From the NCBI GenBank assembly GCA_024229515.1, contig JAAESI010000048.1, positions 124,001-188,000 of the forward strand: a stretch of 64,000 nucleotides of DNA, read 5' to 3'. This stretch comes from Pseudomonadota bacterium (lineage in GTDB: Bacteria > Myxococcota_A > UBA796 > UBA9615). Position 1 is the first letter of the stretch; each line of letters begins with the position of its first letter. The notes under the pieces were generated by a model, which was not told the DNA's origin, ran no database searches, and saw nothing but the letters and a program-made list of their open reading frames with translations. A program made the translations under genes and the position numbers. Shown piece after piece: positions 37,794 to 46,196 of the stretch.

Positions 37794-38258
37794 CTACCCC
37801 GCGAGCAGCTTCCAGGCCAGGTACGCCGCGAGCAGCGCCCCGCCGACGACGAGCAGGTGGCCGGCCCCTCCCTCGAATCGCGTGGGGGGTGGAGGTCCGG
37901 TCCCCTCGGGGCTCCGCCGTCGGGGGGCGTGCTCCTGCGCGAAGAGCTTCTTGACCGCGTCGACTGCGCCCTGCTCCGCGATGAAGACGAAGACGGTTCG
38001 GCCGACCTGGATTCGGTCTCCGCTGCGCAGGCGGTGGGGTCGGCCGAGCAGCTTGTCGTTGACCCTCGTCCCGTTGGAGGTCTTCAGGTCTCGGACCTCG
38101 TGGCCTCCCTCCACCTCCCGCAGCTCGGCGTGGTGGGCGGACGCGGCGCTGTCGAGGACCACGATCCCGCAGCCCTCCCGACGGCCGATCACGACGGTCC
38201 CGTGCAGGTCGTGGGTTCGACCGGGTTCGGCCCCCACCTCGACGATCAACTGAGCCAT
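37794..38258 (-). CDS. FHA-domain protein with C-terminal membrane helix
   Basis: A 154-residue protein. The FHA domain (residues 5-95) shows VVIGRREGCGIVVLDSAASAHHAEL (the GR and SxxH motifs) and LKTSNGTRVND, which together bind phosphothreonine. A Pro-rich linker leads to one C-terminal hydrophobic helix (LLVVGGALLAAYLAWKLL), a tail-anchored arrangement. It could read the output of Ser/Thr kinases such as the one at 9264-13091, but that link is inferred only from domain logic. Confidence 0.8.
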   Translation of the reverse strand: MAQLIVEVGAEPGRTHDLHGTVVIGRREGCGIVVLDSAASAHHAELREVEGGHEVRDLKTSNGTRVNDKLLGRPHRLRSGDRIQVGRTVFVFIAEQGAVDAVKKLFAQEHAPRRRSPEGTGPPPPTRFEGGAGHLLVVGGALLAAYLAWKLLAG

Positions 38259-38368
38259 TCGGCAGCCTCCCCGCGGTCAGGATACCGACGCGCAGGCGGC
38301 GGCTGCCCTACCCGCCCACGAACGCAGCCGCGGCGAGCGGCCGAGCTACTGCGGGCAGATCCTGACGC

Positions 38369-39235
38369 TTACCTCGAAGGCTGCCGGTACAGAGCGGTCG
38401 CGTTGCCGGCGAAGATCCGCTCGAGGGCACCGTCGGTGAGGCCGAGCGCGTCGCTGTACAACGCCATCTCGCGCTCGATTCGCCCCTCCCACTCAACCGC
38501 TGCGGCCGCGTCCTCCAGCGTCGTTCCGGTGCCCCAGACGAACCGCTCGTGGTGCCGCTGCAGGACCGCCCCGAGGGCGCCGGGGTCGGCATCGGCGGCC
38601 GCGAACAGGTGCCCGCCGTCGCCACCCACGCTGGTGTCGACCCACAGGTTGGGGTGCCGGATCAGCAGCCCGTCGAGCCGGTCGACCTCTCGCAGCAGGC
38701 CGCCCCAGTGAGCGATGACGAACCGCTCCTGCGGCCACTCCGCGAGCAGCCGCTCCAGCTCGAGCTGCCGGGTCGCGGGACGCAGGTCGACCTCCAGCAT
38801 CAGCGGCACGCCCTCCTCGAAGCAAGAGGCCGCGATCGCGTCGATCTCCGCTCGGCGAAGGCCGGCGGTCGGCCCCTCGGCGAGGCTCAGCTTCGCGCCG
38901 ACGGCCCCCTGAGCCGAGGCCTGCGACAGCGCCTGGCCGGCGTCCACGCGGAACGGGCGCGTCGATCCGAGGACCGCCAACCGACCGAGGTGCTGGGACG
39001 CGAGCAGCAGCCCGCTCTCGGTGCCCGCGGCCGGGCTGTGGGCGTCCGGCACGAGCACGGCACGCTCGATGTCCAGCCGCTCCATCGCGGCGAGCATCGC
39101 GTCCGCCGCCGCCGGAGCGGGCACTCCCTCGAAGGCTGTCACCTTGGCGAACGCCATCCGCGGCGCCTCCGCCTCCGACGGAGTGCAGCCGGCCAGGAGC
39201 AGGCCGGCGATCAGGGTCAGGCCGACCGCCGTCAC
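38369..39235 (-). CDS. Amidohydrolase-like TIM-barrel lipoprotein
   Basis: About 288 residues from GTG 39235, which starts a lipoprotein signal ending LLLAGC. The body is an amidohydrolase_2-like barrel: ERAVLVPDAHSP, GAVGAKLSLAEG, FVIAHWGGLL, NLWVDTSVGG, FVWGTGTTLED and IFAGNATALY. The His of IAHWGG and the Asp-containing strand fit a metal-dependent hydrolase, but the N-terminal HxH motif is not obvious. Unusually, its frame is continuous with the upstream DUF2330 gene: no stop codon separates them. Confidence 0.6.
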   Translation of the reverse strand: MTAVGLTLIAGLLLAGCTPSEAEAPRMAFAKVTAFEGVPAPAAADAMLAAMERLDIERAVLVPDAHSPAAGTESGLLLASQHLGRLAVLGSTRPFRVDAGQALSQASAQGAVGAKLSLAEGPTAGLRRAEIDAIAASCFEEGVPLMLEVDLRPATRQLELERLLAEWPQERFVIAHWGGLLREVDRLDGLLIRHPNLWVDTSVGGDGGHLFAAADADPGALGAVLQRHHERFVWGTGTTLEDAAAAVEWEGRIEREMALYSDALGLTDGALERIFAGNATALYRQPSR

Positions 39236-41170
39236 GACGGGGGCGGACGAGTGGCGGCGCCGACGGGCCAGGCCCGCGACCGGCAGCAGCAGCCCCAGCA
39301 GCAGCACCGCCAGCGACGTCCGCCCGTCGGCTGCGGCGCTGCACGCGAGCGGGCCGTCGCCCTCGAGCGGGTTCGATGCGCTCGGATCGGGGCCGATCTC
39401 CTCATCGAACCCTTCCTCGTCGAGGTCGAACTGGTCGCAGACATCCGGATTCACCGCCTCGGCCGGCATCAGCTCGCCGTCCGGAGGCCACTCGACGTCC
39501 GCCGGCGGCTCGGTCTCCAGCGCCGGCTCGGCGCCCATCGCGCAGTAGCCGCCGACCGCCGCGAGCGCGGGTCGGTTGTCGAGCACCACCTCGGGGGGAC
39601 CGCCGAAGGAGAACCGTTCGACCACCATCGCGGCCGGCAGGTCGACGCACAGCGGCAGTTCGTCGACGGCGGGGAACTCGACACCCTCCAGGGACGGGAA
39701 GACCAGCACGGGCCTGGGTCCGGCCTCGGTGCGGACCGCCTGGCCCGACTGCCAGCAGGACGTCTCGCTGCTCCCGCCCACGAAGTCGACGGGCCGGGAG
39801 CGGTCCTGGGTGATCTCCCCGAGCCAGGGGTAGGTGCCCTGCTTCTGCGGCTCCGGGTTCGAGGGGAGCCAGTCGAAGACCGGGTCCTCGTCCATCTCCC
39901 AGCCGGACAGCACGCTCGTCATCCGGGTCAGCGTCGCGCGCGACGGATCCGCGAACAGCTCGTCCGCCCGCTGCATCGGCTCGACCACCAGTTCCTCGAT
40001 GTCCGCCACGAAGGCGGCGGGGTCGAACTGGTCGGTGTCCAGGTACGAGGTGTAGTTCGACAGGCCGTTGTAGAACTGCTGCTCGGTCACGCCCTGGTCG
40101 ATCAGCTCCTGGGGCATGGGGATGTGGCGTCGGATGATCCCCTGCATCACGCCGTTGCGCGGCAGGCCCATCGCCAGCGCCTGCTGCAGGAACGCGGCGG
40201 GATCCTGGAGCCCCCGCAGGGAGTCCAGGTCGTAGCCGGCAGCCGGGTAGATCATCCCGTGGAGGAAGCTGGCGTCGCCGGAGAAGTCCGTCACGAAGGC
40301 CTTGCCCCCGGCTTCGTCGATCGCCTGGGCGGCGAGCCGCTCCCAGTCGCCCGTCCCTCCGTACCACCAGCCGTACAGCCACTGGACGCGGGCGTCGTTG
40401 ACCCAGACGTTGTCGTAGTTGACGGGGATGGCCCGCTGGTTGGAGAGGAACCACGAGCGCACGACGAGGTTCGGCGCGGTGGCTACCGCGGTCAGGACGA
40501 GCGGGATCATCGGCCGCTCGCCGCCGTAGGTCATCACCAGCGGCATGAGGTCGCCGGTGGAGGCGCCGGAGGTCAGCTTCAGGGCGAGGAAGTCCAGCCC
40601 CTCCTCGAGGTAGTTCTCGATCCGCGGGAGGGACGAGTAGGCGACTCGGTAGCCGTTGCAGTTGAACCAGTCGATCAACGCCCCCGCATCGGTGGCGCCG
40701 ACCACGGTCGCTTCGTAGGAGCCGACCTGGGTCTGCTGGAGGATCGTGACGTCTCCACCGCCATCGGACGGAGGCCCGCCCTCGCCGCCGGCCCCGTCGG
40801 AGTCCAGCTCGTCGTCCCACCCCTGGGAGATGTAGGGATCGGAGCACTCGTGGTTCCCCACGGTCATCGAGAAGGTCGGGCGCGTCGACCACATCAGGGT
40901 GCGGAAGAGCTCCTCGGTGCCGAGCGCCAGTTCGGGGATTCCGGGCACCGGGACGACCCAGGAGAAGTCCTCGGCCTCGCCCTCGAAGGAGACCTGGACG
41001 TGGGTCTCGATCGTGCCGCCGTGGTCGACGAAGACGATGTTCTCTCCCGTCTGGTCGATCGGGATCTGGCTGCAGAAGAAGCCGCCGCAGGCGAGCGCGG
41101 GGCTCGGGAGCAGGGCGTGAACGATCAGGGCCGCGCAGGCGGCGATGGACATGGAAAGTCGGCCGGGCAT
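39236..41170 (-). CDS. DUF2330-like secreted protein with sorting tail
   Basis: A strong site (GAGGAGG) precedes ATG 41170. The signal peptide ends SPALACGG and the mature start CGGFFCSQIPIDQTGENIVF is the classic DUF2330 opening; EAEDFSWVVPVPGIPEL follows. After about 600 residues comes LACSAAADGRT, a Leu-rich helix and ARRRRH, a MYXO-CTERM-like tail. A stop would be expected here, but the frame runs on into the lipoprotein signal of the amidohydrolase gene, so translation from 41170 would give a 933-residue fusion. Function of DUF2330 is unknown; these proteins are exported. Confidence 0.7.
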
Positions 41171-41310
41171 CCGCCCCTCCTCGCATGGGGTCTCTGGGGC
41201 GATGTTCCCAGGGGCATGGATGTGCCTGTCGGGCAGTTCCCGGCCCAACCGCGACGAGCGCACCCGGCTGGTCCCGTTCGTCTGGCCCTGATCGCCTGTG
41301 GCATCCGCGA

Positions 41311-42405
41311 TCAGCGCTTGCGGACCTTCGCGTGGGCCGCCACCCACTCCTGGGCGCAGATGGCTCCCAGGAAGGAGACCTCGCTGGCCAGCGCGGTGGC
41401 CGCGCAGATCTCGGCGAGCGCGTCGGCGTTGCCTTCGCCCGGGCCGGCGCAGCCCAGCGAAGCCAGCGCTTCGGCCTGGGTGGGCAGGGCGGTGCCTCCG
41501 CCGACCGTGCCGACCACGAGGTTCGGGCAGAGCACCTGCCAGTCGACGGTGTCTTCGGCGGCGTCGTAGCGGATCAGGGTCTGCGCCATGCAGGACCCGG
41601 GCGCCGCGGCGACGTCCTGCCCCGTGGCGATGAAGATCGCGGGCAGCACGTTGATGAGGGCGGCGTGACTGTTCTTGGTCCCCGCCCACAGGTTGCTGGT
41701 GGTGTAGAGCTGGTACAGCTCGACGAGGTCGGACGGCTCGGCGCGCAGGGTCTCGCGCAGGACGTCGCCGGGGATCACCGCCCGGGCGCTCGCGGCGCGT
41801 CCCCGACCGAGCAGGACGTTCAGGTTGGAAGAGACCTTCTCGCCGGAGAGCCCCCCTTCCATGTAGACGCGCTCGGCCTGCGGCTCCCAGGTACGCAGCA
41901 GCTCGACGGCCGCGGCCGCGGCCACGCTGACCATGTTCTGCCCCGAGGCCTGCCCCGGATCGATGCTCAGGCGCACGTGCACGTACTGCCCCTGCACGAA
42001 GCACCTCACGTCGGTGAGCTTGCCGTGGCGGGTCGTCGCCTCCATGGGCGCGGCCAGCTGCTTCCAGTCCGCCTCCACGCGCCGCGCGAACTCGATCGCG
42101 TCGTCGTAGCCGCCGAAGCGGAAGACGGGTGCGCGCTGGATCCCTCCGCGCCGGGTCACCCGGGTCTCGCAGCCGCCGCTGTCGTTGAGCACCCTCATGC
42201 CGCGGCAGGTGGACGCCACGATGGTCCCCTCCGTGGTCGCCATGGGCACGTGGTAGGTCCCCCGCGCGGCCTGCCCCCGAATCTCCAGCGGGCCGGCGAG
42301 CCCGATCGGCACCTGCGCGGTCCCGATGAAGCGCTCCACGTTGCGGCGCGAGGCCTCCTCGTAGGTGGCGAACCCGGCGGCGGTCACCGTGAATCGATCG
42401 TCCAT
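41311..42405 (-). CDS. Hydroxymethylglutaryl-CoA reductase
   Basis: A 364-residue cytoplasmic enzyme that reduces HMG-CoA to mevalonate with NAD(P)H, the committed step of the mevalonate route to isoprenoids. Signatures: RNVERFIGTAQVPIGLAGPL (the ENVIG-like motif), PMATTEGTIVAS (HMG-CoA site), ASGQNMVSVA (nucleotide-binding loop in place of DAMGMN), GTKNSHAALIN (catalytic Lys) and VVGTVGGGTAL. GGAGG lies five bases before ATG 42405. Myxococcota make isoprenoids by the mevalonate pathway, which agrees. No other pathway genes are adjacent. Confidence 0.88.
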   Translation of the reverse strand: MDDRFTVTAAGFATYEEASRRNVERFIGTAQVPIGLAGPLEIRGQAARGTYHVPMATTEGTIVASTCRGMRVLNDSGGCETRVTRRGGIQRAPVFRFGGYDDAIEFARRVEADWKQLAAPMEATTRHGKLTDVRCFVQGQYVHVRLSIDPGQASGQNMVSVAAAAAVELLRTWEPQAERVYMEGGLSGEKVSSNLNVLLGRGRAASARAVIPGDVLRETLRAEPSDLVELYQLYTTSNLWAGTKNSHAALINVLPAIFIATGQDVAAAPGSCMAQTLIRYDAAEDTVDWQVLCPNLVVGTVGGGTALPTQAEALASLGCAGPGEGNADALAEICAATALASEVSFLGAICAQEWVAAHAKVRKR

Positions 42406-42541
42406 CGTTCCTCCTTCGATGCCGCGGGAGGGTACCGGTTGATTCCCCGAACTCGAAGTCGGCCGCCGAGGGGCGCGAGGCTGACGACGACATCAACTCA
42501 CGGGGGCGTGCAGGCGTACACTCCGAGGGAGGGTGAAGCTC

Positions 42542-43648
42542 ATGGCCGAAGACGACCCGACGACGAGAGCCGAGCGGTCACTCCGCGAGCGCAACGCGGA
42601 GCTGCACCAGTACGAGTACATCGTGTCGGCCTCCACCGACATGCTGGCGCTGCTGGACCCGCGGTTCGTGTACATCACCGCGAACGACGAGTACCTGGCT
42701 GCGTTCGGGCTTCAGCGCGACGACGTCGTGGGACACACCGTGGCGGAGGTCTTCGGCGTGCCGTTCTTCGAGCAGGTGATTCGGCCCCACGCCGAGGTCT
42801 GCCTCGGCGGCGAGAACGTCACGTACCAGGACTGGTTCCCCTTCCCGGCGTTCGACGCCCCGCAGTACATGGAGATCCGGTACTCGCCGTACGTCGACGA
42901 GGGCGGCTCCGTCCAGGGCTTCGTCGTGAACGGGCGGAACATGACCGACTACAAGAAGGCGGAGATGGAGCTGACCCGCTCGAACGAGGAGCTTGAGCAG
43001 TTCGCGTGGGCTGCATCGCACGACCTGCAGGAGCCGCTGCGCATGATGTCCGGGTACGCCGGCCTGCTGGCCCGGAAGTACGCCTCGCGGGAGGACCCCG
43101 ACGCCGAGCAGTACGTCGCCGCGATCGTCGACGGCGCGGCCCGCATGCATCGCTTGATCAGCGACCTGTTGACGCTGTCTCGTCTGGGCAAGGCCTCCGA
43201 ACCGAATCAACCGGTGGCCCTCGGCTCGGTGCTCGCGGACGTGAAGCGGGACCTTGAGGTGGCGATCGAAGAGTCCGGAGCCGAGATCGCGCACGGGGAG
43301 TTGCCCACGATCCCGGGGGATGTCACCCAGCTGCGCCAGCTGTTCCAGAACCTCATCGGCAGCGCCATCAAGTTCCGCGGTGACGCCCCTCCCCACGTGG
43401 AGGTTTCGGCCACGCGGGAGGGCGAGGAGTGGGTCTTCGTGGTGCGGGACAACGGCATCGGCTTCGGGCCGCAGTACGGCGAGCAGATCTTCGAGACGTT
43501 CCGCCGCCTGCACCCCAAGGACGCCTACGAGGGGTCGGGCCTCGGGCTCACGCTCTGCAGGCGGGTCGTCGACCGACACGGCGGGCGGATCTGGGCCGAG
43601 TCGGAGGCGGGCCCGGGGGCGGCGTTCTTCTTCGCGCTGCCTGCGTAG
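42542..43648 (+). CDS. PAS-domain sensor histidine kinase
   Basis: A 368-residue soluble protein. A PAS domain occupies residues 20-135 (YIVSASTDMLALLDPRFVYI, NGRNMTDYKKAE). The HisKA dimerisation helix has the phospho-accepting His in FAWAASHDLQEPLRMM, and the ATPase domain shows DNGIGFGPQY and EGSGLGLTLCRR. The N-box reads NLIGSAIKF, so the second Asn, which binds Mg-ATP, is Ser; activity may be reduced. It has no membrane helices, so it senses something inside the cell. ATG 42542 is preferred because AGGGAGGG lies eight bases upstream. No response regulator is adjacent. Confidence 0.85.
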   Translation: MAEDDPTTRAERSLRERNAELHQYEYIVSASTDMLALLDPRFVYITANDEYLAAFGLQRDDVVGHTVAEVFGVPFFEQVIRPHAEVCLGGENVTYQDWFPFPAFDAPQYMEIRYSPYVDEGGSVQGFVVNGRNMTDYKKAEMELTRSNEELEQFAWAASHDLQEPLRMMSGYAGLLARKYASREDPDAEQYVAAIVDGAARMHRLISDLLTLSRLGKASEPNQPVALGSVLADVKRDLEVAIEESGAEIAHGELPTIPGDVTQLRQLFQNLIGSAIKFRGDAPPHVEVSATREGEEWVFVVRDNGIGFGPQYGEQIFETFRRLHPKDAYEGSGLGLTLCRRVVDRHGGRIWAESEAGPGAAFFFALPA

Positions 43649-43724
43649 GGCCTCGGGTCAGCGGCTGCTCGACTGCTCAGCCCGTTTTGGGTGCAGTCGG
43701 AAATGCGCGGTCAGCCTAGACAGC

Positions 43725-44807
43725 CTATTCGGGCGGTTGGCCGAGCCGGATCCGTGCGCGTCGGCCGCCCCGCGGCTCGGAGGTGAGGTTCACGAGGTAG
43801 ACCGGGCCGAGCTCCGCGACCTCGAGCTTCCCCATCAGATCGGCGACCGCCCGGTTGCTCTCGACCACCACCTCCAGCAGGCAGATCGACCCCTCGCAGC
43901 GGACCACCGCTCCCTCGGCGTCCACCCGGTCGAGGATCGCCTGCGCGCGAGGGTCGTCGGCGTCCCCTCCCGCCAGCATCGCCGACAGCGGCAGCTCGAC
44001 CGCCGCGAGGCCGGCCGGCTCGTCCCCCGGGCCCGCCATCGCCGCCACCGCGTCCCGGACGCAAGCGGCCACTTCGTCGAACTCGGACTGCACGTCGGTC
44101 ACCTCGGCCTGGACGATGCGACCGGCGTCGTCGAGCACGACCATGGCGGAGGCCCGGTCGCGAGGGTCCGCACCGCACGGCAGCGCGCCGGAGAGCACCG
44201 GCTCGAGCGTCGCAATCACGCGCTCCGTCGGCACCCCTCCCGGCTTCAACGGGGTCACGACGCGACCGACGAGGATGTCCTCTTCGACGTACAGCTCGCC
44301 GAGCTTGAAGGACTCCGCGGTGGCCGCCAGCGCCGTCTCCAGCCTCACGTCCATCAGCATGAGCTTCGCCCCCTGCTCGGGACCGTCGAGCCGCGCCCCG
44401 GCCAGCCCGGCAGCGGTGGCGATGGTGTCGAGGGCGTCGCTCGTCGTCCGCCACCCCAGGTCGAGGGAGACCCGCCGGTCGGCGAGGTCCCGCGGCAGCT
44501 CGGGGGGGCCGCCGCACTGGACGTAGATGGTGTCGGGGGTCCGATGCAGGGTCAGGTCGAGCTGCGACTCGAGCAGCGTCCAGGCGGCCGAGGCGGGGGC
44601 GTTGTCGAGCTGCAGGTCGACCCGGCGCTTGGAGGCGCAGTCGGGGGCTGCCACTTCGCGCGCCTCCCGCTGGGCCAGCAGCGTCATCACCTGCCCCGCC
44701 TCCGCGTCCTCGAAGTCGACGGCGATGCTCGGTTTGTCCGCGGCCAGGGCGCAGGAGACCAGCGCGGTCGACAGGACGGTCAGGACGGGGGCGGGCAGGT
44801 GGCTCAT
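43725..44807 (-). CDS. Exported protein with STN-like repeats
   Basis: From ATG 44807 a signal peptide ends VSCALA. Two segments resemble secretin/TonB short N-terminal (STN) domains: SIAVDFEDAEAGQVMTLLAQ and VSLDLGWRTTSDALDTIATA. The third part has VIATLEPVLSGALPCGADP and ACVRDAVAAMAG. The mature protein is about 340 residues. It lies in the same frame as the anti-sigma-like gene, with no stop between them. If started at 44807 it is an exported protein under ECF control; otherwise it is the extracytoplasmic part of a longer anti-sigma factor. Confidence 0.5.
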   Translation of the reverse strand: MSHLPAPVLTVLSTALVSCALAADKPSIAVDFEDAEAGQVMTLLAQREAREVAAPDCASKRRVDLQLDNAPASAAWTLLESQLDLTLHRTPDTIYVQCGGPPELPRDLADRRVSLDLGWRTTSDALDTIATAAGLAGARLDGPEQGAKLMLMDVRLETALAATAESFKLGELYVEEDILVGRVVTPLKPGGVPTERVIATLEPVLSGALPCGADPRDRASAMVVLDDAGRIVQAEVTDVQSEFDEVAACVRDAVAAMAGPGDEPAGLAAVELPLSAMLAGGDADDPRAQAILDRVDAEGAVVRCEGSICLLEVVVESNRAVADLMGKLEVAELGPVYLVNLTSEPRGGRRARIRLGQPPE

Positions 44808-45077
44808 GTCGGCGCTCCGGGCGTGGGAGAAGACGAGGGAGACGGCGGGCAGGTCCGGGCGGTCGGCGAGGCGGAGCCACAACCGGCTGTCCGGAGGGGC
44901 GGAGGGGCGCAGCAGCACCAGCCCGATCGCGGCGGCGGCGGCCGCGAGCGCGGCGATCCGGGGTGCCCGGCCTCGCGTTGGCCGTCGGGCGAGCACGGCT
45001 GCGAGATCCGCTGCCTGTTCGCGGTCGGTCGGCGCCTCGGCGTCGAGCAGTTCGATGAAAGCGTCGCGGTCGGTCAC
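44808..45077 (-). CDS. Anti-sigma-factor-like membrane protein
   Basis: A GTG at 45075-45077 overlaps the sigma factor stop (GTGA). About 45 cytoplasmic residues (DAFIELLDAEAPTDREQAADLAAVL) are followed by one transmembrane helix (IAALAAAAAAIGLVLL) and a short outer part (LWLRLADRPDLPAVSLVF). Position and layout are those of an anti-sigma factor binding the ECF sigma factor at the membrane. The frame stays open into the exported protein downstream (see that entry), so the outer domain could be as long as 400 residues. Confidence 0.55.
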
Positions 45078-45625
45078 GTCGCACCTCCGGGGGTGTCGAG
45101 GGCCCGGCGGACGTGGCCGCGGGCACGGTGGAGGGCGACGCGAGCCGCCGTCGGCTGGATATCCAGGAGCTCAGCGATCTCGGTCGGGGCGAGGTGCGCT
45201 TCCCAATGAAGCGTGAGCACGGCTCGCTCGCGGGGGCTCAGCCGTGCCAGGGCATCGCGCAGGCGGGCGTCGGTTCGGCGCGCTTCGAGCGCTTCGTCGG
45301 GTCGCGGTCCACGGGTCCGAGGCCGCGACCAGGGCCGGCGGAATCGGAGCACGCCCCGCCTCCACGCCAGCGACCGGGTCACCGTCACGCGGTGCAGCCA
45401 GGTGCTCAAGCGGGCCTCCGGCCGCCACCGCGGCGCCTCCTCGAGGAGGGCGACGAACACCTCCTGCGCCACCTCGCGGGCGTCGTCGCGATCCAGGAGC
45501 ACGCCGTACGCCAGGCGGAAGACGCGTCCGTGGTGCTCCGCCCACACCTGCTCGAAGGCGCGCTCCTCGCCGTCGCCGACACGGGCCAGGAGGGCTGCGT
45601 CGGTGGCGTGGGGATCCGGGGGCAT
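45074..45625 (-). CDS. ECF RNA polymerase sigma factor
   Basis: A 183-residue sigma-70 family, extracytoplasmic-function type factor. Region 2 shows FEQVWAEHHGRVFRLAYGVL and DAREVAQEVFVALLEE; region 4 shows LSPRERAVLTLHWEAHLAPTEIAELLDIQPTAARVALHRAR, the helix-turn-helix that reads the -35 element. ATG 45625 (MPPDPHATDAALL) is chosen over the earlier TTG because region 2 follows closely. It forms a coupled operon with the anti-sigma-like gene. Confidence 0.88.
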   Translation of the reverse strand: MPPDPHATDAALLARVGDGEERAFEQVWAEHHGRVFRLAYGVLLDRDDAREVAQEVFVALLEEAPRWRPEARLSTWLHRVTVTRSLAWRRGVLRFRRPWSRPRTRGPRPDEALEARRTDARLRDALARLSPRERAVLTLHWEAHLAPTEIAELLDIQPTAARVALHRARGHVRRALDTPGGAT

Positions 45626-45767
45626 CGGATCGAGCTTGGCGCAGTCCGGCAAAGGGTGGCTCCTCGCTTGGGTTCACGAGGTTCAAGACGTCCGGGGGCC
45701 AGGCGTTACAGACGAAGATGCGGGGGACAGGTCCCAGGGGTGCGGTAGACCCTGCCCAGGAGGCTCG

Positions 45768-46166
45768 ATGCGCCTGATTTCCTTGCTGCTCCTGGCCGCG
45801 ACCACCGCGACGCCCGCCCTGGCGGGGGACGCCCCCACCGAGATCGACGCCGACGCCGTCTGGGGCCTCGCCGACAGCCCGATGGCGGTGCACGAAGAGC
45901 TCCGGGTGGCCGCGGGCGCGGTCCTCGCGTCGACCGTGGCTCTGGACGCCACCATGGCCCTGAAGATCGCCTGCGGCCTGGGTGCCGTCGGGGTCAGCGT
46001 CGCGTGCGCCAAGGTGGTCTTCCAGCGGTCGCGGGAGGCCCGCGAGGGCGCGAGCGAGGAGCGCTTGAAGGCGCTGACCCGGTGGGTCTGGCTGTCCGCC
46101 GCGGTGGGGGTCCCGATGGCGTTGGTCGCGCTGTTTGTGGGCGGCCAGCGGGTCGGGTGGTGGTAG
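45768..46166 (+). CDS. Small exported membrane protein
   Basis: A 132-residue protein. CAGGAGG lies five bases before ATG 45768. A signal peptide (residues 1-19, ending PALAG) is followed by two hydrophobic helices (GAVLASTVALDATMALKIACGLGAVGVSVACA and VWLSAAVGVPMALVALFVGG) with a charged stretch between them. No family is recognised. It is divergent from the sigma factor operon, about 140 bases away. Confidence 0.5.
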   Translation: MRLISLLLLAATTATPALAGDAPTEIDADAVWGLADSPMAVHEELRVAAGAVLASTVALDATMALKIACGLGAVGVSVACAKVVFQRSREAREGASEERLKALTRWVWLSAAVGVPMALVALFVGGQRVGWW

Positions 46167-46196
46167 TGGCGTCGCTCCGCCTCCGCGCCGGCGGGT

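Noticed and set aside
41171..42496. Upstream extension of the DUF2330 frame across the HMG-CoA reductase gene
   Set aside because: The text is Arg/Gly-rich and overlaps a gene with clear motifs in another frame; ATG 41170 has a strong ribosome-binding site.
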